A DNA stretch of 64,000 bases from Nostocoides sp. Its GTDB lineage: Bacteria > Actinomycetota > Actinomycetes > Actinomycetales > Dermatophilaceae. The position numbers and the translations under genes are program-made. Below are positions 26,418 to 35,981 of the stretch, piece by piece; position 1 is the stretch's first letter, and every line of letters begins with the position of its first letter. The stretch covers positions 1,054,001 through 1,118,000 of the forward strand of contig JADJVJ010000001.1 of assembly GCA_016716625.1 (NCBI GenBank), in the 5' to 3' direction. The notes under the pieces are model-generated. The model made no database searches and was not told the DNA's origin. It was given only the letters and a program-made list of their open reading frames with translations.

Positions 26418-27227
26418 TTAGAGGTGACCGCTCAGTTGCGCCATCCGGGTTTCGAGCGCCCCGAGGAGTTCGCCGCACCGCTTCTCCGGCATGGCCGTCC
26501 CCTTGGCTCCGCCTTGGGTACAGACCGGGAGCACGTCGATGGAGAGCCGGGCGCCGCCGGCCAGGGCGCGCAACTCGTCGAGCCGATCACCGAACGGGGA
26601 TCCGCCGCCGGGGGAGTAGTAGCGCACCGCCTCCTCGATGGCGTGCGGGAAGAGGTCGGTCTTCGTCACCACGATGACGAGCCAGACCGGTTTGCCTCGA
26701 CGCACCGCCATCGAGGCGATCCGGTGGGCCGTGATCGACCAGTCCTCGAGTTCGGCAGCAAGTTGCCTCTCCCGGCTCGCGGCGGCGACCCCGGTCACCC
26801 CACCGGCCCGGCGGGGCGTGGCGTGACCGTAGGCGACGACATGCAGGATGCCGTCGACCGGCTCATCGTGGAAGACCTCGTCGAGTGCGCCGAGCCGGGT
26901 CGCGGCGTTGTCCCCGGGGACCACCCGGAACCGGAAACCGCGCCCCTGGGCCGAGCGGCGGGTGCGGTGCTCCATGACGGCCGAGCCCACGTCGGCGGTG
27001 CCGGCGGCGGGGCTGTGACGGGACAGCCGATCGGCGAGGGCGGTCTTGCCCACTCCAGTCATTCCGGTCACCGCGACCGTGGGGAATCTGCGGTGGAAGA
27101 GGTGGGCCAGGTGCTGCGGCGCCTTGGACAGCACGGAGAGCGCGCTGCCCGCCAGGCTCGTGCCAATCGCGGCGCGTGCCGGGCTCGCCAGCCCTGCGCG
27201 CGCGATACGGGAAGTCGGTCCGGTCAT
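26418..27227 (-). CDS. P-loop GTPase
   Basis: A 269-residue protein with the Walker A motif GMTGVGKTAL near residue 55 and the guanine-recognition motif TKTD near residue 187. The hydrophobic/Ala-rich N-terminus has no clear membrane helix. This looks like a stand-alone GTPase of the dynamin/Era-like or IRG-like class; I cannot identify the subfamily. It converges on the tRNA-Val gene, with the stop 11 bases beyond the tRNA 3' end. Confidence 0.65.
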   Translation of the reverse strand: MTGPTSRIARAGLASPARAAIGTSLAGSALSVLSKAPQHLAHLFHRRFPTVAVTGMTGVGKTALADRLSRHSPAAGTADVGSAVMEHRTRRSAQGRGFRFRVVPGDNAATRLGALDEVFHDEPVDGILHVVAYGHATPRRAGGVTGVAAASRERQLAAELEDWSITAHRIASMAVRRGKPVWLVIVVTKTDLFPHAIEEAVRYYSPGGGSPFGDRLDELRALAGGARLSIDVLPVCTQGGAKGTAMPEKRCGELLGALETRMAQLSGHL

Positions 27228-27330
27228 CTACGGGTCCTCGTCAACGGGTACACCTGCTGCCGGAAGCCTACGCGTCCCCGGCGAGTTGGTGCGTGTGCTC
27301 GGGACCTGGGCACGCAATAGGGTGGGCGAC

Positions 27331-28068
27331 GTGAAAGCCGACTCCGCGCGCCAGGCTCGCCTGCTCGACATCCAGGCCATCGATACCCGGCTCGGCCAGA
27401 TCGCCCATGCCCGGGCGCACCTGCCGGCGCACGCCGAACTCGCCGACCTCGAAGGTAAGGCCCGGCTGCTGTCCGACGAGCACCTCCGCTCGGAGACCGC
27501 CCTGGGTGACGTGCAGCGCGAGGTCGCCAAGGCCGAGGCCGACGTCCAGCTCGTGCGGGATCGGGCGGCCCGGGACCAGGCCCGGCTCGATGCTGGCACC
27601 GGCACCGCCAAGGACCTGCAGGCCCTGCAGCATGAACTGGCCTCTCTGCAACGCCGGCAGGCCGACCTCGAGGACATTGAACTCGAGGTCATGGAGCGCG
27701 CCGAAGCCCTCGAACACGACGTCGCCGAACTCGCGCGCGGCAACGCCGAGCTGGCCGAGCGAATCGCCGCCGTGGTCGCCACCCGCGACGCCCAGCTTGC
27801 CGAACTTGCCGCGGAGGAGGCCAGCATCTCCGCGCCTCGGGAGGGGCTCGTCGCCGAGGTGGGTCCGGAACTCGCCGAGCTCTACGAGAAGATCCGCGCG
27901 AGCACCGGCCAGGGCGCTGCGCTGCTGCGGCATCGGCGCTGTGGTGGCTGCCAACTCGAGCTGAACAGCGTCGAAATCGACCACATCAAGGCCGCCGAGG
28001 CCGACGAGGTGATTCGCTGCGAGGAGTGCCGGCGGATCCTCGTCCGGACGGCCGAGTCCGGGTTGTGA
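27331..28068 (+). CDS. Coiled-coil protein with C4-type zinc ribbon
   Basis: A 245-residue protein. Residues 20-175 form a long coiled coil (heptads of Leu/Ala with many Glu/Arg), followed by a C-terminal zinc ribbon with CxxC pairs in RRCGGCQLEL and IRCEECRRIL. This matches actinobacterial homologues of Rv2229c and related zinc-ribbon/CT398-like proteins, of unknown function but proposed in nucleic-acid metabolism. Start GTG at 27331. Its stop overlaps the GTG of the RNase H/phosphatase gene, the same order as in mycobacteria. Confidence 0.85.
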   Translation: MKADSARQARLLDIQAIDTRLGQIAHARAHLPAHAELADLEGKARLLSDEHLRSETALGDVQREVAKAEADVQLVRDRAARDQARLDAGTGTAKDLQALQHELASLQRRQADLEDIELEVMERAEALEHDVAELARGNAELAERIAAVVATRDAQLAELAAEEASISAPREGLVAEVGPELAELYEKIRASTGQGAALLRHRRCGGCQLELNSVEIDHIKAAEADEVIRCEECRRILVRTAESGL

Positions 28069-29216
28069 GCGGGGCCGGACGCCGCCTCGTCGTCGAGGCC
28101 GACGGGGGCTCGCGGGGCAACCCGGGCGTGGCCGGGTACGGAGCCCTGGTCCGCGACGCCGTGACCGGCGCCCTACTCGCCGAGCGGGCCGAGCCGATCG
28201 GTATGGCGTCCAACAACGTCGCCGAGTACCGCGGACTCATCGCCGGGCTGATTGCTGCGACCCGGATCGACCCGGGGGCCTCCGTGCAGGTGCGGATGGA
28301 CTCCAAGCTCGTCGTCGAGCAGATGAGTGGTCGCTGGAAGATCAAACACGAGGACATGCGGCGGCTCGCCCTGGAGGCCCGCGACCTGGTCCAGGGCTTT
28401 GTCGCCGCTGGCGGCTCGGTCACCTTCACCTGGATCCCACGGGCCGAGAACTCCGCGGCCGATGCCCTGTCCAACACCGGGATGGACGGCACCGTCGTCG
28501 ATCACGTCTTCACCGCGGACACCCTCGTCGATGAAGCCCTCCGCCCGGAGGCGGCGGCACCCGCGGAGGCCGGCTCGGCACGGCACACCTCCGCCGCCAT
28601 CGGCCACGGCACGCCCACGAGGATCATCCTGGTCCGGCACGGCATCACCGACTTCACCGCGCAGGCCCGCCTCGACGGCCGCGGCGGACCCGACCCGGAC
28701 CTCAACGACGTCGGCCGTGCCCAGGCGCAGGCCGCTGCCCGCAACGTCGCGGCCCTCGTCGGGCAGGGCGGTGCACGGGTGATCACCTCCTCCCTGGCCC
28801 GGGCCCGGCAGACCGGCGCGGCGGTGGCCGCCGCCATTGGGGCCGAAGCCCTCATCGACCCGGAGTGGGACGAACAGAACTTCGGTGCCTGGGACGGAGA
28901 GTCCATCCCCGACCTCATCGCTTCCCGCCCGGATCAGATGGCCAAGTTGCGCGACGACGTCGACTTCGCCCCGGCCGGTGGGGAGAGCCACAACGACCTC
29001 GTCGCCCGGGTCGTACCCGCCTGGCGCCGCGTGCTCGCCGAGGGCGGCACCACCGTGGTCGTGGCCCACCGAAAGCCGATCATGGTCGTGCTGGCCCACG
29101 TCCTGGACATCGAACACACCAAGGCCTGGATGCTCGCCATCGCCCCGGCCTCGCTCACCGCCATCGAGGTCTTTCCCACCGGGGAGATCTCGGTCGCGTT
29201 CACGAACCGGACCTGA
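28065..29216 (+). CDS. Bifunctional RNase H / acid phosphatase
   Basis: Fusion of two enzymes in 383 residues. N-terminal RNase H type I domain (residues 1 to about 145): RLVVEADGGSRGNPG with the first Asp, EYRGLIAGL with the Glu, MDSKLVVEQM with the Asp and NSAADALSN at the end. C-terminal histidine-phosphatase domain (about 185-383): ILVRHGITDFT with the phospho-accepting His, SSLARARQTG, GGESHNDLV. This matches Rv2228c; family members link RNase HI with a phosphoglycerate-mutase-like phosphatase, in Mycobacterium with alpha-ribazole phosphatase activity. GTG start overlaps the zinc-ribbon gene stop. Confidence 0.92.
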   Translation: MSGAGRRLVVEADGGSRGNPGVAGYGALVRDAVTGALLAERAEPIGMASNNVAEYRGLIAGLIAATRIDPGASVQVRMDSKLVVEQMSGRWKIKHEDMRRLALEARDLVQGFVAAGGSVTFTWIPRAENSAADALSNTGMDGTVVDHVFTADTLVDEALRPEAAAPAEAGSARHTSAAIGHGTPTRIILVRHGITDFTAQARLDGRGGPDPDLNDVGRAQAQAAARNVAALVGQGGARVITSSLARARQTGAAVAAAIGAEALIDPEWDEQNFGAWDGESIPDLIASRPDQMAKLRDDVDFAPAGGESHNDLVARVVPAWRRVLAEGGTTVVVAHRKPIMVVLAHVLDIEHTKAWMLAIAPASLTAIEVFPTGEISVAFTNRT

Positions 29217-29253
29217 GCACTGCGGCCCGGCCGGACGGCATACGCTGACCGAC

Positions 29254-29646
29254 ATGTATGCCGGTGACGTGACCCCCGAACACGCCCACGCCGCCGTGCT
29301 GGCTGGCGAAGGTCTCCTCGTCGACGTCCGCACCCGGGCCGAGTGGGCGTATGTCGGCGTGCCCGACACCCCCACGGTGTTCATCGAGTGGCAGTCCTAT
29401 CCCGACGGAGCCCGCAACGGCTCCTTCGTCGAGGAATTGCGGGCCGCCGGCGCGCAGGAGGGCCGACCGCTGTACTTCCTCTGTCGCAGCGGTGCCCGGT
29501 CGGCCGCGGCCGCCAAGGCCGCCACCGCGGACGGGCTCGGACCGGCCTTCAACATCATCGACGGCTTCGAGGGGCCCCTCGACGGTGCCGGACGACGCGT
29601 CGTCGGCGGCTGGCGCAACGTCGGCCTTCCGTGGAAGCAGAGCTGA
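29254..29646 (+). CDS. Rhodanese-like sulfurtransferase
   Basis: A 130-residue single-domain rhodanese with the active Cys loop FLCRSGARSAAAA and the N-terminal LLVDVRTRAEW. It lies five bases before metZ, a conserved pairing in actinobacteria (Rv0390-Rv0391), suggesting that it supplies or handles sulfide/persulfide for homocysteine synthesis. The ATG has CTGACCGAC upstream, without a strong ribosome site, and overlaps a GTATGCC word. Confidence 0.88.
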   Translation: MYAGDVTPEHAHAAVLAGEGLLVDVRTRAEWAYVGVPDTPTVFIEWQSYPDGARNGSFVEELRAAGAQEGRPLYFLCRSGARSAAAAKAATADGLGPAFNIIDGFEGPLDGAGRRVVGGWRNVGLPWKQS

Positions 29647-29651
29647 CCCCC

Positions 29652-30854
29652 ATGACGGCACCGCGTGCCGAGCGGCCCTGGTCCCAGCAGACCCTTGCCG
29701 TGCGAGGAGGACTGGCGCGCAGCGGTTTCGATGAGACCGCCGAAGCGCTCTTCCTCACCTCCGGCTTCGTCTATGACAGCGCCGAGCAGGCCGAGGCGGC
29801 GTTCAAGGACGAGATCGATCGGTTCATCTACAGCCGGTACGGCAACCCCACGGTGGCGATGTTCGAGGAGCGGATGCGCCTCATCGAGGGCGCCCAGGCG
29901 TGCTTCGCCACCGGGTCGGGGATGTCCGCGGTCTTTGTGGCACTCGCCGCACTCTGCGGCCAGGGGGATCGGGTGGTCGCGAGCCGCGCGCTCTTCGGAT
30001 CCTGTTTCGTCATCCTCGACGAGATCCTGCCGAGATGGGGGGTCGAGACGGTCTTCGTCGATGGCCCGGACCTCGAGCAGTGGCGGGCTGCCCTGCAAAG
30101 CCCCACCGCGGCAGTCTTCTTCGAAACCCCGAGCAATCCCATGCAGGAACTCGTCGACATCCGTGCGGTCTGCGACCTGGCACACGCGGCCGGCGCCCGA
30201 GTCGTCGTCGACAACGTCTTCGGCACCCCGGTCTTCTCCCGGCCGCTTGAGCATGGCGCCGACATCGTCGTCTACTCGACGACCAAGCACATCGACGGTC
30301 AGGGACGCGCCCTCGGCGGCGCAATTCTCGGGCCAAAGGACTTCGTCGGCGGACCGGTGAAGAACCTCATCCGGCACACCGGCCCGGCGATGTCGCCGTT
30401 CAACGCGTGGATCATGCTCAAGGGACTGGAGACCCTTGACCTGCGGGTGCGGCGGATGGCCGAGAACGCGCTGCGGGTGGCCGAGGCATTGCAGGACACC
30501 CCGCATGTCGAATCCGTGGTCTACCCCTGGCTCGGCACCCATCCGCAGCACGAGTTGGCGCGTCGGCAGATGGGCGGGGGCGGCACCGTGGTGACGTTCG
30601 GGGTGCAGGGCGGCCGCGCCGAGGCTTTCGCCGTGATGAACGCGCTCGAACTCGTGGACATCTCCAACAACCTCGGCGACAGCAAGTCGCTCTCCACCCA
30701 TCCGGCGACGACGACGCACCGCAGGCTCACGCCGGAGGCCCGGGCCGCGGTCGGCATCACCGACGGCACGATCCGGGTGTCGGTCGGTCTCGAGGACGCC
30801 GGTGACCTCATCGCCGACCTGCGCCAGGCCATCGCCGCGGCCTATCCGCACTGA
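29652..30854 (+). CDS. metZ: O-succinylhomoserine sulfhydrylase
   Basis: PLP enzyme converting O-succinylhomoserine and sulfide to homocysteine. The 400-residue protein follows the Cys/Met metabolism family: SRYGNPTVAMFEERM, ATGSGMSAVFVAL, ETPSNPMQELVDI, the PLP-lysine in VYSTTKHIDGQGR, and SLGDSKSL-like NLGDSKSLSTHPATTTHRRL. Its first codons follow the rhodanese gene by five bases. Confidence 0.92.
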   Translation: MTAPRAERPWSQQTLAVRGGLARSGFDETAEALFLTSGFVYDSAEQAEAAFKDEIDRFIYSRYGNPTVAMFEERMRLIEGAQACFATGSGMSAVFVALAALCGQGDRVVASRALFGSCFVILDEILPRWGVETVFVDGPDLEQWRAALQSPTAAVFFETPSNPMQELVDIRAVCDLAHAAGARVVVDNVFGTPVFSRPLEHGADIVVYSTTKHIDGQGRALGGAILGPKDFVGGPVKNLIRHTGPAMSPFNAWIMLKGLETLDLRVRRMAENALRVAEALQDTPHVESVVYPWLGTHPQHELARRQMGGGGTVVTFGVQGGRAEAFAVMNALELVDISNNLGDSKSLSTHPATTTHRRLTPEARAAVGITDGTIRVSVGLEDAGDLIADLRQAIAAAYPH

Positions 30855-30871
30855 GCGCACCCGCCACCGTC

Positions 30872-31330
30872 ATGCCGACCGTCCTCCTCGTCCACCACAC
30901 CGTCTCCCCGGCCCTCGACGAACTCGTCGCCGCGGTCGTGGCCGGCATCGAACACCCCGAACTCGAAGGCAGCGTGCGGGCCGCGCTCAGCCCGGCCCTG
31001 TCGACCACGGCCGCCGACGTTCTTGCCGCCGATGCCTACGCCCTGATCACCCCGGTCAACATCGGATACATGAGCGGCGCCCTCAAGCACGTGTTCGACA
31101 CCATCTACTACCCCTGCCTGAGCGCGACGATCCGACGACCGTACGCTCTGGTCGCCCATGGCGGGTCGGATCTCGCCGGTGGCATCCGTTCGGTGGAGAC
31201 CATTGCCTCCGCGCTGCAGTGGACCCGGATCTATCCGCCCCTTGAGGTGGTCGGCGCCCCCGGCCGGGACGATCTCACCCGGGCCGAGGAACTGGGCTCA
31301 ACGCTGGCCGCCGCCGTCATGGACCGCTGA
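30872..31330 (+). CDS. Flavodoxin-fold NAD(P)H/quinone reductase-like protein
   Basis: A 152-residue protein of the flavodoxin/NAD(P)H-dependent FMN reductase fold: TVLLVHHTVSPALDEL at the phosphate-binding start, ADAYALITPVNIGYMSGALKHVFD and ALVAHGGSDLAGGIRSVE. It starts 18 bases after metZ. Its 3' end overlaps the convergent yaaA gene by about 33 bases. The substrate is unknown. Confidence 0.7.
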   Translation: MPTVLLVHHTVSPALDELVAAVVAGIEHPELEGSVRAALSPALSTTAADVLAADAYALITPVNIGYMSGALKHVFDTIYYPCLSATIRRPYALVAHGGSDLAGGIRSVETIASALQWTRIYPPLEVVGAPGRDDLTRAEELGSTLAAAVMDR

Positions 31331-32077
31331 GCCCCTCGGTGTCGCTTCCAGGGTCCAGGCGCGCCCGGGCCGAGCCGGGGGACACAAGGCGGTGACGAAA
31401 GAGCCGGAGAGTTCCTCGGCGAGCCGTTGCGGCGTGCGGGCGCTCACCCCGAGCTCGCAGACCCTCCGGGCAACCAGACCGCGGGTGTGCTTGGCCCAGT
31501 GGCTGGCCCCCGGCACCACGACGTGCACCCACCGGTCGGCGAGCTCGGCACTGACCGGCCACGCCGCGGCATACGGTGCGGAGCGGCAGTCCAGCACCAG
31601 CCCGCGCCCGGCAACCGGTGGCAGCACCTCACTGAGCACCGGCCGCCAGCACCGAGCCAGCGACCCCACCCCGGGCAGGTCGACTCCCATGGCGAGCCGA
31701 TAGGCGGGGATCCGGTCGGTGAGCCGCAGCGCTCCGTAGAGGGCCGACATCACGATGATCGACCGGTTCGCGCGCCGTCGCGCGTCAGCCTCGAGGCTGG
31801 CGAGGTCGAGCGCGTCGAAGAGGACACCGGTGTAGATCTGCGCCGCCGGCGCTGCCGGTGCGGTGTTCAGGGCGAGGTTGCGGGCGATGTCGTTGAGCAG
31901 GAGCGGAGACACGCCGAGGAGTGCGGGCGCGTCGGGGGAGCGGCTCACCTTCGCGAGCGCGTCGGCGACCTGGGTGCGCACCGGCGCGAGCCCCGGAAAG
32001 GACCACCGCCGCGCGTCCGCGGGACGTCCACGGCGTGGCTGGTGCTTGCTCTCCGAGGGCGGCAGCAGGATCAGCAT
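31298..32077 (-). CDS. yaaA: Peroxide stress protein, YaaA family
   Basis: A 259-residue DUF328/YaaA protein: MLILLPPSESK at the start, FPGLAPVRTQ, QIYTGVLFDALD, SALYGALRLTDRIPAYRLAM and DCRSAPYAAAW, HVVVPGASHWAKHTRG. In Escherichia coli YaaA lowers free iron during peroxide stress; it has a DNA-binding HhH-like fold. It overlaps the 3' end of the previous gene and is divergent from the RNB gene 41 bases away. Confidence 0.9.
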   Translation of the reverse strand: MLILLPPSESKHQPRRGRPADARRWSFPGLAPVRTQVADALAKVSRSPDAPALLGVSPLLLNDIARNLALNTAPAAPAAQIYTGVLFDALDLASLEADARRRANRSIIVMSALYGALRLTDRIPAYRLAMGVDLPGVGSLARCWRPVLSEVLPPVAGRGLVLDCRSAPYAAAWPVSAELADRWVHVVVPGASHWAKHTRGLVARRVCELGVSARTPQRLAEELSGSFVTALCPPARPGRAWTLEATPRGSAVHDGGGQR

Positions 32078-32118
32078 GGCGCAAGGCTATGGCCTGGCGA
32101 GGCAGGTAGGTTTCCCGT

Positions 32119-33591
32119 ATGCCGTCGCCCCAGATCCGGATCGAGCCCACCGAGGCAGACGTGCCCAACGCTGCTGTCGTGGCGCTGCGTTCGCGATTCG
32201 CCGCGGTCCGGGCCGAGCTGGAGTTGGATGCTCCGTATCCGGCGGATGCCGTCGCCGAGGCCGAACGGGTGGCGGTGGAACCCACCCACCTGCCGACCCG
32301 CGACCTCACCGACCTCCCGTTTTGGACCCTCGACCCGGCCTCCTCCATGGACCTCGACCAGGCCTTGCACCTGCAACGTGACGGCGACGGTCACCGCATC
32401 CGGTACGCCATCGCCGACGTCCCGGCCTTCGTGCGGCCCGGAGGCGCCCTCGATGTGGCGACCCGCTCCCGCGCGCAGACGGTCTATTGCCCCGATGAGC
32501 GGGTTCCACTGCATCCCGCCGTCCTCTCCGAGGGGGCCGCGAGCCTCCTGCCCGGCCAGGTCCGCCCGGCGTACGTCTGGGACCTGCGGCTCGACGGCGA
32601 CGGTGCAGTCACCACGGTCCACGTCGAGCGCGCCATGGTGCGCAGCCGGGACCGGCAGGACTACGACACCGTGCAGGCCCAGGTCGATGCTGGCACCAAC
32701 GATGAGCGGTTCCTGTTGCTCCGGGAGATCGGGGAGCGGCGGCTGATGCAGGAACGCGCGCGCGGTGGCGCGAGCTTGCCCATCCCCGAACAGCAGGTGC
32801 GGATCACCGGCGACGGCGGTTTCGCGCTTGAGTTCCGGCCCCCGGTGCCCGCCGAGGACTGGAACGCTCAGATCTCCCTGGCGACCGGAATGTCCGCGGC
32901 CCGGCTCATGCTCGACGCCGGCATCGGCCTGCTCCGGACCATGCCGCCACCGTCGGAGGGCTCGCTGGACTGGTACCGGCGGCAGGCGAAGGCGCTCGGG
33001 GCTCCGTGGCGCCCCGGGACGGCATACGGGGAGTTCATTCGCACCCTCGACCGAACCGACCCGCACCACCTCGCGCTGCTCCATGCGGCCGCCGGGCTCT
33101 TCCGGGGCGCCGGGTACACCCCGTTCGACGGGGTCACCCCCGCGGCACCGACCCACGCCGCCGTCGCCGCACCGTACGCGCACGTCACCGCCCCGCTGCG
33201 GCGCCTGGTCGACCGGTTCGGTCTCGTGCTGTGCGCCGACATTTGCGCGGGCCAGGACCCGCAAGAGTGGGTCCGCTCCGCCCTGCCCGACCTGCCGCAA
33301 CTCATGGCCGAAGGCGGACGGGCCGCCGCTGCCGCCGAACGAGCCTGCGCCGACGCCACCGAGGCGGGCGTGCTCATGGGCCTGGTCGGCGGAACCCTGA
33401 ACGCGGTCGTCCTCGAACGCGCCCCCAAGGCGGTGATCGTCCAACTCCTCGACCTTCCCATCGTCGAGCGGGCCCGCGGCGCCGGCCGGCCCGGCCGACC
33501 CGTGAGCGTTCGCGTCGATTCCGCGGATATCGCCGCCGGGGCGGTCGAGCTCTCCGTCGTCCCCGCACCGGCGCCGACCGCTTCGGGGTAG
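32119..33591 (+). CDS. RNB-domain ribonuclease
   Basis: A 490-residue exoribonuclease of the RNase II/R superfamily. The RNB catalytic core carries the four-Asp metal site in WTLDPASSMDLDQALH and continues through YAIADVPAFV, RSRAQTVYCPDERVPLHP and PTHAAVAAPYAHVTAPLRRLVDRF. It lacks obvious cold-shock and C-terminal S1 domains, consistent with the short actinobacterial type. The start ATG at 32119 is itself inside a GTATGCC word. Confidence 0.88.
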   Translation: MPSPQIRIEPTEADVPNAAVVALRSRFAAVRAELELDAPYPADAVAEAERVAVEPTHLPTRDLTDLPFWTLDPASSMDLDQALHLQRDGDGHRIRYAIADVPAFVRPGGALDVATRSRAQTVYCPDERVPLHPAVLSEGAASLLPGQVRPAYVWDLRLDGDGAVTTVHVERAMVRSRDRQDYDTVQAQVDAGTNDERFLLLREIGERRLMQERARGGASLPIPEQQVRITGDGGFALEFRPPVPAEDWNAQISLATGMSAARLMLDAGIGLLRTMPPPSEGSLDWYRRQAKALGAPWRPGTAYGEFIRTLDRTDPHHLALLHAAAGLFRGAGYTPFDGVTPAAPTHAAVAAPYAHVTAPLRRLVDRFGLVLCADICAGQDPQEWVRSALPDLPQLMAEGGRAAAAAERACADATEAGVLMGLVGGTLNAVVLERAPKAVIVQLLDLPIVERARGAGRPGRPVSVRVDSADIAAGAVELSVVPAPAPTASG

Positions 33592-33635
33592 CTCGCGGCC
33601 GGGGCCGTCGCCGCGGCGGCCTACACTGGGTGGTG

Positions 33636-34003
33636 GACGAGTCGGGCAGACGGCCGCGTCGGTGAGTGATCACCGCCGAGGAAAGTCCGGGCTCCACAGG
33701 GCACGGTGGTGGCTAACAGCCACCCGGGGTGACCCGCGGGACAGTGCCACAGAGAACAGACCGCCCGCTCCGGCAACGGGTGCGGGTAAGGGTGAAACGG
33801 TGGTGTAAGAGACCACCAGCGACCTGGGTGACCAGGTCGGCTTGGTAAACCCCACCGGGAGCAAGCCCAGACAGGGTGCGATTGAGGGCGGCCCGCCCGA
33901 GCACCCGGGTAGGGCGCTGGAGGTGCCTGGCAACAGTCACCCGAGATGGATGGCCGTCCCCGCCGCGAGGCGGGACAGAACCCGGCTTACCGCCCGACTC
34001 GTC
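33636..34003 (+). ncRNA. rnpB: RNase P RNA (class A)
   Basis: Catalytic RNA that trims tRNA 5' ends. The terminal helix is GACGAGTCGGGC at 33636 with its complement GCCCGACTCGTC ending at 34003. Conserved core blocks are visible: GAGGAAAGTCCGGGCTCC near 33678, AGGGTGAAACGGTGG near 33788, GGTAAACCCCACCGG near 33843, and ACAGAACCCGGCTTAC near 33974. The mature ends may differ by a few bases. No protein gene overlaps it. Confidence 0.95.
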
Positions 34004-34047
34004 CGCCTCGCCGCCCCGCCGGCCACCCGAGGGGTGCGTCGGGTGGC

Positions 34048-34758
34048 TCAGACGAGCTTGACGACGATGTCGTGCAGGGTGTCCCCAGCCCGAGCGACCC
34101 GGTCGCCGGCGTTGGAGAGGTGACGATAGACCTCGCGGTGCTTGAAGACGTCCATGATGAGTTCGTAGGCCGCCCCACCGGAGCGCCCCGGGACCTCGGC
34201 GACTCGCATCGCTTCGATCCGCTCGATGTCCCGGTCGACGGCGAAGAGCTCGGCGAGCGCGAGCCGGTACTGCTTTTCGACCCGACGCTCGGAGATTCGG
34301 GCCCGGTCCGCCTTGGCCTCGGCGGCCGCGGGGTCCTTCTCGAGGAGTCCGTAGCCCTCGTCCAGGGCGATCGCACCTTCGTGCAGGAGGCGGGCCATGG
34401 AGAGGGTCCAGGCATCCGGCTTCACCCGCAGGACCTCCATCTCGCGCACCGTGGTGTGCGCGTACGTGGCGATCCGGTGCAGGGTGGCGATGGCGCGGTA
34501 GAGCTCCTCCCGGTCCATGGGGGTGGAGAAGGCCGAGTTGAGGGCCTCCATGCTCTGCTCCTTGAGGACGTTGGCCTGCCGCTCCAGCATCTTCACCTCT
34601 AGCCCCGTTTCGGGGTCACCGGCCTCCATGTAGGCGACGAGGTGCTCCAGGCTCTGCACGGAGACCGCGCTCTGGGCCTCGAGCAGGCCGAAGAAGTTGG
34701 GGGTCTTGGGGAAGACCCGGCGAATCATTTTCATGGCTCCGGTGGGCTGCTCGCTCAC
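34048..34758 (-). CDS. DUF47 (PhoU-like) protein, Pit accessory
   Basis: A 236-residue all-helical protein of the DUF47/PhoU-like family (FFGLLEAQSAVSVQSLEHLVAYM, HRIATYAHTTVREMEVLRV, MDVFKHREVYRHLSNAGDRVARAGD). Such proteins are encoded next to Pit phosphate transporters and probably regulate them. The GTG at 34758 follows TAGGAGG; an ATG ten codons later is possible. It lies 61 bases downstream of pit, same strand, one operon. Confidence 0.9.
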   Translation of the reverse strand: MSEQPTGAMKMIRRVFPKTPNFFGLLEAQSAVSVQSLEHLVAYMEAGDPETGLEVKMLERQANVLKEQSMEALNSAFSTPMDREELYRAIATLHRIATYAHTTVREMEVLRVKPDAWTLSMARLLHEGAIALDEGYGLLEKDPAAAEAKADRARISERRVEKQYRLALAELFAVDRDIERIEAMRVAEVPGRSGGAAYELIMDVFKHREVYRHLSNAGDRVARAGDTLHDIVVKLV

Positions 34759-34819
34759 GGGACCACCTCCTAAGGCTCGGGAGTGTATGGCGGGACTTCA
34801 GGGGGCATACTTGCTCGGC

Positions 34820-35854
34820 TCACGCGAAGAAGAGCTGGACGATGAAGTAGGCGGCGATGGAGACGATCGCGGCGCCGGGGATAGTGATGAACCAGGTTGA
34901 GATGATCTCCTGGGCCTTCTTCCAGCGCACCGACTTGGGCCGCTCGGAGGCGCCGATGCCCATGATCGAGCTTGAGACGACGTGTGTCGTGGAGACCGGG
35001 GCCCCGAGGATCGAGGCGGCATAGATGACCCCAGCCGAGGTGAGTTGGGCGTCGAGGGCGTGCAGCGGCCGGATCTTGTAGATGCCGAATCCCACGGTCC
35101 GCACGATCCGCCAGCCCCCGGAGAGGATGCCGAGGGTGATCGCGGTGGCGCAACTGAGGATGACCCAGAACGGCACGGTGAAGGACTCGATTCGTCCAGA
35201 GAGCAGCAGGACCAGGGTGATGATGCCCATGGACTTCTGAGCATCGTTGGCGCCGTGCGAGAAGGCCAGCCAGGCCGAGGTGAACCATTGGGCGCGGCGC
35301 AGCGGGCGGTTCGCCGTGGGCCGGGCGCGGCCGAGAAGTCGGGACATCGCCTTGTGCAGCAGGAAGCCGACCCAGAACCCGATGAGCGGGCTCACGATAA
35401 GGCCGATGAGCACCTTCGTCACGCCCGTCACATGCCCCTTGAAGAGCTCCCCGAAACCCCAGACGACATGGTCCGAGCCGACGGCGACGATGACGGCGCC
35501 GCAGAGCCCGCCGACCAGGGCATGCGATGAGGAGCTGGGGATCCCGAACCACCAGGTGCCGAGGTTCCAGACGATGGCGCCGACGATGCCGCAGAGGATG
35601 ATCGCGACGGCACGGGTCGGGTCGATGTCGTCCAAGGTGACGAACTTGCCGATCGTGTTGGCTACCGCCGTGCCCCCCAGGACCGGTCCGAGGAACTCGA
35701 ACAGTCCGACGACGCACACCGCTTGGATGGGTGTCATGGCTCGGGAAGCGATCACCGTGGCGATGATGTTGGACGCGTCGTGGAAGCCGTTCGTGTAGTC
35801 GAAGAGGATCACGAGGCCCACGGCGACGATTGCGAGGACGACGAGGGTATCCAA
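34820..35854 (-). CDS. pit: Low-affinity inorganic phosphate transporter, PiT family
   Basis: A 344-residue membrane protein, proton- or metal-coupled phosphate carrier. Both PiT signatures are present: FDYTNGFHDASNIIAT near the N-terminus and AFSHGANDAQKSMG near residue 205, in two inverted halves with about ten membrane helices. It is upstream of the DUF47 gene. Together with polyphosphate glucokinase at 36639 this fits an organism that handles large phosphate and polyphosphate pools, but that is only suggestive. Confidence 0.92.
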   Translation of the reverse strand: MDTLVVLAIVAVGLVILFDYTNGFHDASNIIATVIASRAMTPIQAVCVVGLFEFLGPVLGGTAVANTIGKFVTLDDIDPTRAVAIILCGIVGAIVWNLGTWWFGIPSSSSHALVGGLCGAVIVAVGSDHVVWGFGELFKGHVTGVTKVLIGLIVSPLIGFWVGFLLHKAMSRLLGRARPTANRPLRRAQWFTSAWLAFSHGANDAQKSMGIITLVLLLSGRIESFTVPFWVILSCATAITLGILSGGWRIVRTVGFGIYKIRPLHALDAQLTSAGVIYAASILGAPVSTTHVVSSSIMGIGASERPKSVRWKKAQEIISTWFITIPGAAIVSIAAYFIVQLFFA

Positions 35855-35981
35855 CGGCGTTCACCCTTCGTTCACCGGAAATTCATGTGCACCGTCAGCA
35901 GCGGACTCTATCCACCCCAGCTTCGGGGCGCTATCACCGCCGGGCGTGTCCGGTTCGTGGCAGCGTCCTACAGTGGCCCGT